From Lacinutrix neustonica (GTDB taxonomy: Bacteria > Bacteroidota > Bacteroidia > Flavobacteriales > Flavobacteriaceae): DNA of 64,000 nt. Each line of letters begins with the position of its first letter. Positions within the stretch are counted from its first letter, which is position 1. Where the stretch lies: NCBI RefSeq assembly GCF_026625145.1, contig NZ_CP113088.1:1302001-1366000 (forward strand). The letters run 5' to 3'. The translations under genes were made by a program, and so were the position numbers. The notes beneath the pieces were generated by a model. It did not search any database and was not told the origin of the DNA. It saw only the letters and a program-made list of their open reading frames with translations. This document shows, one piece after another, positions 22,173-32,069 of this stretch.

Positions 22173-23052
22173 ATGGAAGGACTCAGTGTATGCATTCCCG
22201 TATACAATTTTAATTGCATAGCAACCGTTATCGATTTGTGTAAACAAATAGAAAGCCTTTCCATTCCAGCTGAAGTTTTAGTTATTGACGATGCATCACC
22301 TGTAGAATTAAATGCAATAGCTCACTTTAAGCATGCTTTGTACAGCTATGAAAAACTTAACAAAAATGTAGGACGCGCGAAAATTAGAAATTTACTAGCT
22401 AAAAAAGCAACTTACTATCATGTGCTGTTTTTAGACGGCGATTACTGGTATTCCAAACTTTTTTATTCAAAAGTATATTGATAGCATAACAAAATGGCCT
22501 GATAAAATCATATATGGTGGAAGAATTCATATTGAAACTCAAGATAAATCTAAAAAATTGAGATACAATTATGGCGTTCGATTTGAAGATAAAAAAGCAT
22601 TTCTTAGAAAGGAAAAACCATACCATAGTTTTATGACTAACAATTTTATTGTTCCCAAAGCTACTTTAGAAAAAATCCCCTTCAAAGAGGAACTCGTAGC
22701 GTATGGACACGAGGACACCTTTTTTGCTTATGAATTAAGAAAGCATTGCCTCCCTATTATTCACATGGATAATTCAGTACTCCATTTAGACCTTGATACT
22801 AATGGCGATTTTATAGAAAAGACTAAAGCGGGAATAAAAAACCTAATCTTACTAAAATCAAATCACCCTGAGTTTATGGAATACAGTAAATTATTAAGTC
22901 TAATTAACAATTCTTCATTTTTGAAATCTAAAATCACGAGATTAGCCGCAAATAATTTATCCAAGGTATTTGAATACATTTCAAAAAAAACAAGTCTCAC
23001 CAATAGCTTTCAGTTGTTTAAATTATTTTATACTATTTCACTTTATAAATAA
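22173..23052 (+). CDS. Family 2 glycosyltransferase (frame broken once)
   Basis: Cytosolic GT-A glycosyltransferase of about 293 aa. Seen: SVCIPVYNFN start motif, VLVIDDASP (about 41-49), NVGRAKIRNLL, and LFLDGD, the DxD-type metal site. The frame breaks at about 22440-22452. Upstream reads LDGD-YWYSKLFY and stops; downstream the open frame reads IPNFFIQKYIDSITKWPDKIIYGGRIH. One extra base is present (TTACTGG where TTCTGG would join the frames). The span is 3n+1. It is the first gene of the polysaccharide cluster; its stop is adjacent to the start of the next GT (TAAATG), indicating an operon. Donor and acceptor are unknown. Confidence 0.8.
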
Positions 23053-24006
23053 ATGAAAGACAGCGCGACATCCTCCTTTTTTTCAATAGTAATCTCCTTG
23101 TACAACAAGGAAAATTACATCGTTGCGACTCTTAATAGTGTTTTAAAACAAACGTTTTCAGATTTTGAAGTTATCATTATAAACGATGGAAGTACTGATA
23201 ATAGTGAATCTCTTGTAAAGGCTATAAAAGATTCAAGAATCAAACTAGTCACCACAAAAAACAAGGGCGTATCAAGCGCTCGAAATCACGGCATAAGCCT
23301 CGCGAAATCGAACAATATAGCGCTACTTGATGCCGATGACTACTGGTATTCCAACCACTTATTTGAGTTAAAAAAGCTAATGGATATTTTTCCTGATGCT
23401 GGGTTATATTGTAATAATTACGAAATTCATCATACCCAATCCATAGTGCGTCCAGCGCGTTTTAATTTTGATTTTGGCAAAGCGTGCTTACTGCTTGACG
23501 ACTTTTTTATGGCGAGTATTATTAATGGGGTAGCATGGACTTCTGCGGTGGGTTTCAAAAAAAATAAGTTTAACACACTGGGCGGCTTTAATCCTAGTTT
23601 AGCCACAGGACAAGACACCGATTTATGGATTAGATTTGCATTAAAACATGAGATCGCCTTTAACCCTGTAATTACCGCTTCCTATTTATCGTATGTAGAA
23701 AACAGTCTTTTCAAAAATGAATACAACGCTATGCGTTATGACATTATTAATAGTTATTCGCAAGAAGAACAAACAAACCCATCATTAAAAAAATATTTAG
23801 ATGTGAATCGTTATGCCGTTGCATTGCGATGCAAAATGCATAACGACCAAGACATTTATAAAAAATTAAAATCTGAGATCGAATACAGTCATTTGAATGT
23901 TAAACAACAATTTCTTCTAAGTTGTCCAAAATTCATCCTCTCTTGGATTAAAAAATGTCATGGCTTTTTATTAAAAAAAGACGTCTACCTAACAGCGTAT
24001 CGCTAG
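23053..24006 (+). CDS. Family 2 glycosyltransferase
   Basis: 317-residue GT-A enzyme. Seen: FSIVISLYNKENYI, VIIINDGSTDNS (about 43-54), KGVSSARNHGI, LLDADDYW (DxD, about 94-101) and GGFNPSLATGQDTDLWIRFA, the usual acceptor-side motif with an acidic pair. The start is contiguous with the stop of the upstream GT. The last four bases overlap the end of the convergent GT4 gene. The frame is intact. It is probably one of the transferases assembling the cell-surface glycan with the flippase at 28.5-29.9 kb. Confidence 0.88.
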   Translation: MKDSATSSFFSIVISLYNKENYIVATLNSVLKQTFSDFEVIIINDGSTDNSESLVKAIKDSRIKLVTTKNKGVSSARNHGISLAKSNNIALLDADDYWYSNHLFELKKLMDIFPDAGLYCNNYEIHHTQSIVRPARFNFDFGKACLLLDDFFMASIINGVAWTSAVGFKKNKFNTLGGFNPSLATGQDTDLWIRFALKHEIAFNPVITASYLSYVENSLFKNEYNAMRYDIINSYSQEEQTNPSLKKYLDVNRYAVALRCKMHNDQDIYKKLKSEIEYSHLNVKQQFLLSCPKFILSWIKKCHGFLLKKDVYLTAYR

Positions 24007-25084
24007 GGATTTAATGCATCTATTACTTTTTGCCACTGAGACCTAATATTTTTATATGTAAATGTATCAATGCTTTTTGTGGCGTTACTTTTACACGTGT
24101 TGTACAGTGAGGTATCCTGAGTAAACGCATTAAAAGCATCCGCCAATGCTTTAATATTATGATTTTCGACTAACAGACCGTTATATTTATGTGTAATAAT
24201 TTCGCTAGGCCCGAATTACAATCCACTGAAATAACTGGAGTACCACAGGCCAAAGATTCTATTAAAACTCTAGGAAAGCCTTCATAATAACTAGTGAGTA
24301 CCGTGAATTTAGCGCTTCTCACATATGAGAATGGATTTTTTAAGAATGGAATATAATGAACATGCGCTTTAAGGTCTAATTCTCTTATTTTTTTCTTTAA
24401 ATAATCAACATCTTCCCCTTGGCCTATGATACATAATTTAATAGCATTTTTAGGTAAATCAGAGATTTTAAACGCCTCTAAAAGTAAGGTCAAATTTTTA
24501 ACTTGCTCCGCTATTCTCCCATACCACAAAATAAAATCGGAATCTAGCTCTATGGGCTCTTCTGCCTTTTCAGTAATGATGCTAACATCCACCGGATTAT
24601 ATATTTGCTTCACATGTTTAAACCCATAATTTTTATGTATTGCCTTTTCAATACCTTTACTAACGGCAACAATTGTAGTAGAATTACCATAAATTAATTT
24701 TGCTAAGAATCTATTCTTAGGAAGATAGTTTCTTAGATAAAAACTACGTACTACCGCGATCCTTTCTTTTGCTTTAAAGATAAAGTGATATAAAATGAAT
24801 TCTTTAAAAAAAACAGCTCTCGTTCTATTATCGATGATCAAATCAAACTTTTGGTTTTGAAAGTAAGTTCTTAAAATTTTACTCTTTTGAAACTGAGATA
24901 AATCATTTCCAAACTCTTTTTCTAAATTGAATAATGTTCCCGAAAAGTCATAATCCAAATCATTTTTTGTCATTAAAATATGAACCTCATAATTGAGCTG
25001 AAAAAGCAGTTGCGTGAGAATGGCACTTGATTTTTCTGCCCCTCCTTTACTTAGAGAAGTTGTAATAACACAAATTTTTTTCAT
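24003..25084 (-). CDS. Family 4 glycosyltransferase (frame broken once)
   Basis: GT-B enzyme of about 360 aa. Seen: SKGGAEKSSAILTQLL N-terminal loop, VAVSKGIEKAI, FILWYGRIAEQVKNLTLLLEAF (start of the C-terminal Rossmann domain) and SYYEGFPRVLIESLACGTPVIS (the EX7E sugar-nucleotide site). The frame breaks near 24209 in CNSG-PSEIITHKYNGLL, where a C-run lacks one base. The second GT4 in the cluster has the same motif intact (CKSGPAEIITHEKNGLL), which confirms the repair. The corrected end is at 24003-24005, overlapping the convergent GT2. The span is 3n+2. Confidence 0.85.
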
Positions 25085-25109
25085 AGTGAAATAGAAGTGT
25101 TAACCTGCA

Positions 25110-25526
25110 TTATTTCAAAGATTTAAACCTCATAAACTCCTTAAAGTCATAGATGTAATCATTTTTATCAAAAACATCTGAAGACAAGACCAAACATACA
25201 GAACCGGATGAAAAATTTTCTAACTCTCTCCAAATACCAGTGGGTATTAATAAGCCTTTATTTGGTTTGTTGAGCATGATACTTATTTGTTTGACACCAT
25301 CACTTAATTTCACCTCAAAGCTTCCACTTAAAGCCACCAGTAATTCTAACTGTTCTTTATGTGCATGTCCACCTCTATAAGCCGTAGAAGGCACATCATA
25401 TAAATAATAGACTCTTTTAATCTTAAAAGGAATTGTGTTTTTTTCAATCACAGAAAGATTGCCTCTCGTATCTTCAATTTTAGGTATATCAATAATTTTA
25501 ATCGTTTCAATTGTTGTTTTACTCAT
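25110..25526 (-). CDS. fdtA: FdtA/WxcM-like dTDP-sugar 3,4-ketoisomerase (cupin)
   Basis: 138-residue cupin of the FdtA/QdtA/WxcM C-terminal family, which converts dTDP-4-keto-6-deoxyglucose to the 3-keto form. Seen: EDTRGNLSVIE, VYYLYDVP, RGGHAHKEQLELLVALSG (catalytic histidines), LLIPTGIWRELENF and the tail DYIYDFKEF. The usual partner is a DegT-type aminotransferase, which is present at 30-31.1 kb. Together they predict a 3-amino-3,6-dideoxyhexose (Fuc3N or Qui3N) in the surface glycan. FdtA and QdtA differ only in the C4 epimer they form, and sequence reading alone does not separate them. Confidence 0.8.
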   Translation of the reverse strand: MSKTTIETIKIIDIPKIEDTRGNLSVIEKNTIPFKIKRVYYLYDVPSTAYRGGHAHKEQLELLVALSGSFEVKLSDGVKQISIMLNKPNKGLLIPTGIWRELENFSSGSVCLVLSSDVFDKNDYIYDFKEFMRFKSLK

Positions 25527-25631
25527 ACATTCTTTTAAATAAATTCGCGCACTCTTCTCACTACTTTCTTATGTGACGCTCCCGATTAATATACTAGCAC
25601 AACCTGAGTCCCACTTAAGACACTTACCATT

Positions 25632-26723
25632 CTAAGTATTAATTAACTTTAACCAACTGTTAAAAACAACTTCATCTGAAAACTTGTACACCGAGCTTTT
25701 AGTGTTTTTTTTACATTTTAAGTAAAGCTCTGAATCTGTATACATTCTATCAATAGCCATTTTAAGCGCATTAAAATCTTGATTTCTCACTAATAATCCA
25801 TTTTTTTCGTGTGTAATAATCTCAGCAGGCCCGGACTTACAGTTAAAAGATACGACAACCGTTTCAAGTGCTAAAGCTTCTACAAGTACCATTGGGCACC
25901 CCTCCACTTTACTAGATAATATTAAAAATTGACTCTTTTTAATATAGGGGTATGGATTGTTTTTAAACCCTAAAAGTTTTATGGTACTTTCTAAATGATG
26001 GTCTTCAATCAAACGTTTGAGAATATGATGATCTTTTCCCTCTCCTAAAATCACAAGAAGAATACCCCTTTTTGCTGGGATGGTGTTGGCATATGCTAGA
26101 ATGAGTTTATCAAATTGTTTCACTTCGTTTTTTAATCTTCCCACCGCTATAATATAGGAGCCTAAATGAAAATCAACCTCGTTATCACCTTGATTAACAA
26201 TAGATTTGTTGTAAAAATTAGGAATACAAATTAAATTATCAAAATCGAATAGGGTTTTCGTTTTTTCTAAAATACCTTCAGAAACCACTACAATTGCCTT
26301 TGCTTTATTATATAAATGGTAGAAAAAGTGTTTTTTAGGTAAATAGTTATGAACTTTGTACGAGTGAATAGTGAACACTGTTTTTCTTATTTTGAACACA
26401 AACAAATGCAATAAGACTTCGTTTATTGTGTGATACCTCACCCTAAAATCTAGGTACACATCTGCATTTATTTTTTTATAAATTCGCCTTAAACAAAACA
26501 ACTTTTTTAAATTTGAAAAATTTAAAAAGCTATGCTTCACCATCCTAATATTATAAAGAGTCCCTTTAAAACTATAATCAATCAAATCCTTCATGACAAT
26601 AATAGAGACCTCATAGTGAGCGTCATAAAGAGACTCAGACAAAAGGGCCGCGGCTTTTTCTGCACCTCCACCTGTTAAGCAATCCACAAGAATACAAATA
26701 TGCTTTTTAGAGTGTCTAGTCAT
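25632..26723 (-). CDS. Family 4 glycosyltransferase
   Basis: 363-residue GT-B enzyme and a clear paralogue of the broken GT4 at 24.0-25.1 kb. They share the TGGGAEKAAALLSE / SKGGAEKSSAILTQ start, the NYLPKKHFF / NYLPKNRFL segment and the SGPAEIITHEKNGLL / SGPSEIITHKYNGLL end. The C-terminal sugar-nucleotide site reads SSKVEGCPMVLVEALALETVVVS. The frame is intact. The start at 26723 is in front of basic residues and HICILVD, the usual first beta strand. Confidence 0.88.
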   Translation of the reverse strand: MTRHSKKHICILVDCLTGGGAEKAAALLSESLYDAHYEVSIIVMKDLIDYSFKGTLYNIRMVKHSFLNFSNLKKLFCLRRIYKKINADVYLDFRVRYHTINEVLLHLFVFKIRKTVFTIHSYKVHNYLPKKHFFYHLYNKAKAIVVVSEGILEKTKTLFDFDNLICIPNFYNKSIVNQGDNEVDFHLGSYIIAVGRLKNEVKQFDKLILAYANTIPAKRGILLVILGEGKDHHILKRLIEDHHLESTIKLLGFKNNPYPYIKKSQFLILSSKVEGCPMVLVEALALETVVVSFNCKSGPAEIITHEKNGLLVRNQDFNALKMAIDRMYTDSELYLKCKKNTKSSVYKFSDEVVFNSWLKLINT

Positions 26724-26777
26724 ATCCTAATGGAGCAAATTTACTTGAAAATACAATTATATAGCGAAAACTCATAG

Positions 26778-26785
26778 TATATTTG
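26778..26785 (+). promoter_or_regulatory. -7 element TATATTTG before the GT2 gene at 26810
   Basis: TATATTTG matches the Bacteroidota TAnnTTTG consensus 25-32 nt upstream of the start codon. It lies in the divergent gap between a - strand GT4 and a + strand GT2, so a promoter is needed here. Confidence 0.45.
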
Positions 26786-26809
26786 ATGGTGTTAAATTTA
26801 ATCTTTTAA

Positions 26810-27727
26810 ATGCAAAAAACAAATCCGATAGTAACCGTAATATGCACATGCTTTAATCATCGTGATTTTATAAAAATTGCTCTAGATTCTGTATTGAATC
26901 AAAGCTACAAAAACATAGAACTACTTATCATTGATGACTGCAGTAAAGATGACTCTGTACAGATTATTAAACATTGGATTGACGACAATAATTTTGGTAC
27001 ATTAATTAAAAACAAAAACAATTTAGGGTTAACAAAATCTTTCAACAACGCCGTCTTAAAATCTAAAGGTGATTATCTCATTGATTTAGCTGCCGATGAC
27101 GAGTTATTACCCCATTGCATTGCATTACAAATATCTGTTTTCAATGCTTATAAAACAGAAAAAATAGGCATTGTTTATGGAAATGCTTCTGTTATTAATA
27201 AAAGTACGGATGAGAAGTATGTTTTTTTTAATAGATTTTCACAAGAAAAAATGGCATCATCTCCTAAGGATGGGTTTATTTATAAAGAATTAATAGATCA
27301 TTCTAATACGATATGCTCTGTAAGCGCCATGATTAAGCGTAACGTATTTATGGCCCTTGGTGGCTATGATGAACGATTAATATATGAAGATTATGACTTT
27401 TGGCTTCGTTTGGCGAGAACCTATTACATCCTTTACGTAGATGAGGTGCTTGTTAACCGTATAAAATTAGAGAATTCCTTAGGAAGCCTTAATTATAAGG
27501 GCATTGATAAAAAAAATTACAAGTTTAAACAAGCGACCTATATGGCGGTAAAAAAGACGTTAGCCATGAATAAAAACAAAGAGGAAGACCAAGCCACTAT
27601 GCGTAAAATACTATTAGAAATCAAGGTAAATATAAAAATCCTAAACCTCCAGTTACTCCTTAAATACACTGTATTACTTTTAAATATATTACTAATACGA
27701 CAACGTTTTAAAACCACTACTTTTTAA
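26810..27727 (+). CDS. Family 2 glycosyltransferase
   Basis: 305-residue GT-A enzyme: PIVTVICTCFNHRDFI, ELLIIDDCSKDDS (about 43-55), NNLGLTKSFNNAV, YLIDLAADDELL (DxD-like) and GGYDERLIYEDYDFWLRLA. It is most like LPS/teichoic-type GT2 enzymes that extend a glycan with hexoses. It is divergent from the GT4 upstream and its end overlaps the convergent acyltransferase gene by 11 bp. The frame is intact. Confidence 0.88.
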   Translation: MQKTNPIVTVICTCFNHRDFIKIALDSVLNQSYKNIELLIIDDCSKDDSVQIIKHWIDDNNFGTLIKNKNNLGLTKSFNNAVLKSKGDYLIDLAADDELLPHCIALQISVFNAYKTEKIGIVYGNASVINKSTDEKYVFFNRFSQEKMASSPKDGFIYKELIDHSNTICSVSAMIKRNVFMALGGYDERLIYEDYDFWLRLARTYYILYVDEVLVNRIKLENSLGSLNYKGIDKKNYKFKQATYMAVKKTLAMNKNKEEDQATMRKILLEIKVNIKILNLQLLLKYTVLLLNILLIRQRFKTTTF

Positions 27728-28469
27728 AGATCATAAGCAATGACTCAAGCCCCGCTTTCTCTCCACTCCAATCTCTTGTAATATTTTCTTTTATTAATTG
27801 AGCAGGAACACCTCCAATTAATATATTATTTCCAAATGCAGTGTAATCTCTAGAACAAACCGAATTAGAGGCAATGGTACAGTACTTTGGTGTGGTGCAC
27901 CCTTTTAAGACAGACACTCTATTAGAAATAAAATTGTAGCTTCCCACCTCTATGGGTTTAGATTTTTCAAACACCTCATGGGTCATCGTGTTTTTCATGT
28001 TATGAAAATTGGTGTCAATCACCTGACATTCTGGTCCAAACCTAGCAAACTCACCAAATCGAATAGAAGACGTGCATATAATTTTAGAGCGCCAACCCAT
28101 GGAAGACATGTGACCAAATTCGCAAACCGCATGTTTAGAGGCGAAAATAAAAAAATCTTTTCCAAGCTGAACATGTCCTTTAAAAATTAAAGTACCATTG
28201 ACATTAAATTCTGAAATTCCAAGGCTTGCTTTATTAATTTCATAAGCTTGTCCAAATCCAATCATTCCCCTTTCTATAGGTGCATCTATAATAAAATCAC
28301 CTAAAATTGAGGTAAATCGTGCCCTTCCATAAATAAAAAAAGGAAGTTTAATCGCTTGATTAAAAGGCAACTTCTTAAAATTTAAGAGTAATGTTTTGTA
28401 CCAATTTATTGATAAAAAAAATCTTATACTATTCCATAATTTCACTAATAATCGGTACCACTTTTTCAC
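27717..28469 (-). CDS. Hexapeptide-repeat (left-handed beta-helix) acyltransferase
   Basis: 250 residues. The C-terminal 150 show the imperfect [LIV]-G-x4 hexapeptide pattern (FGEFARFGPECQVID, VGSYNFISNRVSVLKGCTTP, FGNNILIGGVPAQLI), typical of WcaF/MaaT-like O- or N-acetyltransferases. The N-terminus is basic with a hydrophobic stretch. In this cluster it could acetylate a glycan sugar, including the 3-amino sugar predicted from the FdtA/FdtB pair, but it is larger than FdtC and the assignment is open. The stop of the flippase gene overlaps its start by 4 bp. Confidence 0.75.
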   Translation of the reverse strand: MKKWYRLLVKLWNSIRFFLSINWYKTLLLNFKKLPFNQAIKLPFFIYGRARFTSILGDFIIDAPIERGMIGFGQAYEINKASLGISEFNVNGTLIFKGHVQLGKDFFIFASKHAVCEFGHMSSMGWRSKIICTSSIRFGEFARFGPECQVIDTNFHNMKNTMTHEVFEKSKPIEVGSYNFISNRVSVLKGCTTPKYCTIASNSVCSRDYTAFGNNILIGGVPAQLIKENITRDWSGEKAGLESLLMIFKK

Positions 28470-29944
28470 TTTCTATATTTGTTTTTTAATATGGTTTTTA
28501 AATCTGTTACTTTATTTAATTTATATAATGTAAATAAAATAGAGGATATAATAACTAAAGTTAATAACACTATTTTAGCCCCTCCCCCCTCAATAGAAGT
28601 GATACTAAAAGTTATAAAAACCATAACTAAACATAAAAAAAATGTCTTAAAGAATGCCTTAGAAAAAACAAAGGCGTAATATTTTTTCATGATTATCCCT
28701 ATCACAATAAAATGAATACAATAATAAACAACAAAACTTACACCTAGGCCCTCTAAGCCGTAAGCCGAATAACTTAACATATTAATTACTAGCAGAAAAC
28801 AATTAAAGGCTATCGCTGTTTTAATAAATATTTTAGCATGACCATGAGCTATAATAACATACCCCATGGACCATGACACAGCTTTAAATACTATGCCCGT
28901 GATGGCAACATTCAAAAAAACGGCTGTTGGTAAAAAAGCTGAGGAATACAGTATGCTTATTAAATATTGTGAAAACCCCGTAAAAATAATAATTATTGGT
29001 GTCACCAATAGAAGCGCAATGGTTGCTTGCTGTGTGACAATTTCGCCTACTTTATTAAGATCATTAACAACCTCTGCCAGTCTAGGAAAATAATCTTTAC
29101 TCATGGATTGAAAAATGATTCCTACATAAGAATTAATAATTATTATACCAGCATTATAATAGCCCACCTCGGTTAATCCACCTGTATTGGTAATATACAA
29201 TTGAATGACATAAGCAACTAGTAACGTTATTAAACCTGATATACTTAAGGTGACACCCAGTTTAAGCATGGGTTTTCCCTCAGAAATGATTTGTTTTAAT
29301 GACAGGCTCTCATTTTCATTTTTAAAGCTTATAGAAAAACGGTTGGCAATAAGATACCCTAAAAAAGCACTTAATACGATGGTGGGAACGATGCCGTCAA
29401 TACCAAAAATATAATATAGGGGCACGGCTATCAACACAGAAATCACGCTTCCATACAAATTCACTAGTGCCAGCTTTTTTAACAGTCTTAACCCTTGTAA
29501 AATAGCTAATTCACCATAAGTTAATTGTTTGAAAAACACAGCAACTGCAATCCAAATGAATGAAAAGGTATGGTCTTTAGAGTGAAAGGCCATTTCACTT
29601 AAAACGGAAGATAATGCGATGGTTAACAACGCTCCTATAAGCCCTGTAAGCCAAAGCAAACGTTTTAAAACATATATCGTTTTAGAGACGACTTTGAGGT
29701 CTTCTGATTTATTAATAAAGGCAATTTCTTTTATTGAACTGGCATCTAGACCTAGCTTTGAAACCCCTACGATTAAATTTAAAGTAGCGTTCAATATTCC
29801 TAAGAGGCCAATGCCTGAAACACCAATAAATATGGCTGCAAATTTTGATCGTAACACCCCTGCTAAGATGCTTATCACTTGTACACCACCAAATAACGAT
29901 GTTGCTTTTAATATTTGTCTGTATGATTTCTGACTATTGTTCAT
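28466..29944 (-). CDS. Wzx-type O-antigen/polysaccharide flippase
   Basis: 492-residue polytopic protein (about 12 TM segments) of the MATE/MOP superfamily, flipping lipid-linked oligosaccharide repeat units to the periplasm. It begins RQILKATSLFGGVQVISILAGVLRSK, the typical WzxE-like N-terminus. It overlaps the acyltransferase gene by 4 bp (ATGA-type), so the two are cotranscribed. The matching polymerase (Wzy) is not recognised in the window. The frame is intact. Confidence 0.85.
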   Translation of the reverse strand: MNNSQKSYRQILKATSLFGGVQVISILAGVLRSKFAAIFIGVSGIGLLGILNATLNLIVGVSKLGLDASSIKEIAFINKSEDLKVVSKTIYVLKRLLWLTGLIGALLTIALSSVLSEMAFHSKDHTFSFIWIAVAVFFKQLTYGELAILQGLRLLKKLALVNLYGSVISVLIAVPLYYIFGIDGIVPTIVLSAFLGYLIANRFSISFKNENESLSLKQIISEGKPMLKLGVTLSISGLITLLVAYVIQLYITNTGGLTEVGYYNAGIIIINSYVGIIFQSMSKDYFPRLAEVVNDLNKVGEIVTQQATIALLLVTPIIIIFTGFSQYLISILYSSAFLPTAVFLNVAITGIVFKAVSWSMGYVIIAHGHAKIFIKTAIAFNCFLLVINMLSYSAYGLEGLGVSFVVYYCIHFIVIGIIMKKYYAFVFSKAFFKTFFLCLVMVFITFSITSIEGGGAKIVLLTLVIISSILFTLYKLNKVTDLKTILKNKYRK

Positions 29945-29998
29945 TCAAGAAAATAAACATTGAAAGCTTCATGCTTAAAATACTTATACTGTAATTCA

Positions 29999-31100
29999 TT
30001 AATATCTATTTATGACTTCTACTATGGTATAGATCTCTTGCTGTGTTAAAATAGGATTTATTGGCAAGCTCACTACTCCCTCATGAATTCTTTCAGTGAC
30101 TGGCAATACTAGTTTGTTGTATTCACGCAGTGCTTTCTGCTTGTGAGGAGGTATGGGATAATGTACTGAAACTTCAATCTCATGATCGTTCATGTACGCC
30201 ACAAATGTTTCTCTATGCGCGACCTGGATAACAAATTGATGGAACACATGATCCTTTTCTTTCGAAAAGAAAGGTAATTTTATCTTTGAGTTCTTGATTG
30301 CTTTCAAATAAAAAGCAGCGATCTCTTGCCTCTTGAGATTGTCGGCATCAAGCCTCTTTAATTTTACATTTAAAAATGCGGCCTGTATTTCATCTAATCG
30401 GCAATTATATCCTTTATATTCATTCTCATAGGCAGAAATCCGTCCATAGTTTTTGAGGGTATTTATAAGCTCAAATAAATAACGATTATTTGTTGTTACT
30501 GCCCCAGCATCCCCTAAAGCCCCCAAATTCTTGGTTGGATAAAAACTAAAAGCCCCGGCGTTAGAAACATTTCCGGATTTTCGACCATCTTTGTACACCG
30601 CGCCATGTGCTTGAGCAGCATCTTCTATGAGTAATAAATTATAAGACTTCGCAATGGCCTCAAGTTTGGTTACATTATAAAGTTGCCCATATAAATGCAC
30701 CCCTAAAATGGCCTTTGTATTACTAGATATGTTTTTAACAATTTCGTCTCGGATCAATATTAAGGGTACTTGAATTTGGCTCAACAAAAATGGGCGTAAA
30801 CCCGGAGTTCACTACAGAGAGTATGGATGCAATGTAGGTGTTAGCAGGTACAATAATTTCGTCTCCTGTTTTTAAATCTCCAAGAATTTTGTAGGCTTCA
30901 AAAATCAAAGTTAAGGCATCTAAGCCATTGCTAACACCTATACAATATGTCGTTCCGCAATATTCGGCAAAACGTTTTTCAAAACTTGTTACTTGTCCTC
31001 CTAAAATATAAGATCCGGAACTTAGAAACAAAGCAAACTGCTTTTGAAATTCATCCTCAAAGCGTTTATTTACTTTTTGTAAATCCGGAAACTTTATCAT
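29999..31100 (-). CDS. DegT/DnrJ/EryC1 PLP aminotransferase, FdtB-like (frame broken once)
   Basis: About 367 residues. It transfers an amino group to a dTDP-keto-6-deoxysugar, most likely the product of the nearby FdtA-like isomerase. Seen: GSYILGGQVTSFEKRFAEYCG, GVSNGLDALTL, EIIVPANTYIAS, LIEDAAQAHGA, and the PLP-lysine motif FSFYPTKNLGALGDAGA. The break is at 30747-30752, where NIDPDEIVKN needs GATCC-N-GACGAA but GATCCGAGACGAA is present. The span is 3n+1. The start ATG overlaps the upstream gene by 4 bp. FdtB (Fuc3N) and QdtB (Qui3N) cannot be separated by eye. Confidence 0.85.
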
Positions 31101-31969
31101 ATAAAAATACGGTCTATGTTATTATATTTTGCTACGGGCAAGGAATAAAAATCCATGGTTACCGTGCGGGCTCCAAACCCTTCTTTCCAATACAAGAGTC
31201 CTTCATTTATATTTTCTCCTTGATTTTCATGAGAGGTACCAAAATCGAAATACCGTTTATCTTTAAAGATGTGAGTTATTAAGTGCACATGTAAAAAATC
31301 TAAACTTCCTAAGGTGTTTTTATCAAGATTTCCCGAAATATATTGGGAATGCGCCACTTTTTTGGTTTCAAAAATGGTTGTTCCTGCCACCACTACATTG
31401 TCTTTATAAACATTAAATTGCCTTATTTGTTGTGGGAATCGCTCTTTAAGTAAAGCAATTTCTTTTAGCGTGTGTGCAGGCTTTGACTGATGTTTTAATT
31501 TTAGGTTAGGAAGTAATATATGGTCCCAAAAAGCAGAAAACTCTTGAACCTCCCTCACCACTAAACCATTTCTTTGTCCTCTTTTCACTCCCGAAATTCG
31601 ATCCTTAGAAAATAAAAGCTTTTCATGTAAATCTATAACGCTTAGGGCGTCGCAACGGTATTTTTCCGCCTTTAAATGATGCAATAAAAAAGACATTTCA
31701 TCACTAGCCTTTATGTGATAACATGCGGGCGATAATTTAATATTGATATGTGTGATATTTATAGTTGAGAGAAAAACCAATATGGTCTTTAACACCTGTG
31801 CTGTATCCTGCAATTTCAGTGCTTCTCCTAAAAGTAAACCTCCATAGGTAAGCCCTTGATGCGAATATAAGAGGGTACCGACTTTATTTGCAGGTAATAC
31901 AGCGACGAGTTCGTCTGCTTTAAAAACTAATAGCGAATGATCCTGAAAACGATCACTATGATACTCCAT
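31097..31969 (-). CDS. FemAB/GNAT-like transferase of the glycan cluster
   Basis: 290 residues from the first ATG at 31969. The GNAT-type fold is suggested by VVAGTTIFETKKVAHSQYISG and YFDFGTSHENQGENINEGLLYWKEGFGA, the latter a usual C-terminal motif of FemAB-like proteins. The open frame continues 33 codons further upstream to about 32068 (SIQKYTHIHKKLWNDFVSK...NATFLFQRDF), which looks like the true family N-terminus. No ATG/GTG/TTG occurs there; ATT at 32068 or a lost base could explain this. It may attach an acyl or aminoacyl group to the sugar. It overlaps the DegT gene by 4 bp. Confidence 0.7.
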   Translation of the reverse strand: MEYHSDRFQDHSLLVFKADELVAVLPANKVGTLLYSHQGLTYGGLLLGEALKLQDTAQVLKTILVFLSTINITHINIKLSPACYHIKASDEMSFLLHHLKAEKYRCDALSVIDLHEKLLFSKDRISGVKRGQRNGLVVREVQEFSAFWDHILLPNLKLKHQSKPAHTLKEIALLKERFPQQIRQFNVYKDNVVVAGTTIFETKKVAHSQYISGNLDKNTLGSLDFLHVHLITHIFKDKRYFDFGTSHENQGENINEGLLYWKEGFGARTVTMDFYSLPVAKYNNIDRIFI

Positions 31970-32069
31970 AAAGTCACGCTGAAATAGAAACGTGGCATTT
32001 TTGGCTTTTGAAACAAAATCGTTCCAAAGCTTCTTATGAATATGGGTATATTTTTGTATTGAAAAAATA

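Noticed and set aside
22435-22460. Assigning the GT2 frame break firmly to the TCTGG rule
   Set aside because: TTACTGG differs from the usual CCGWGA signature; one extra base is certain but its exact place is not.
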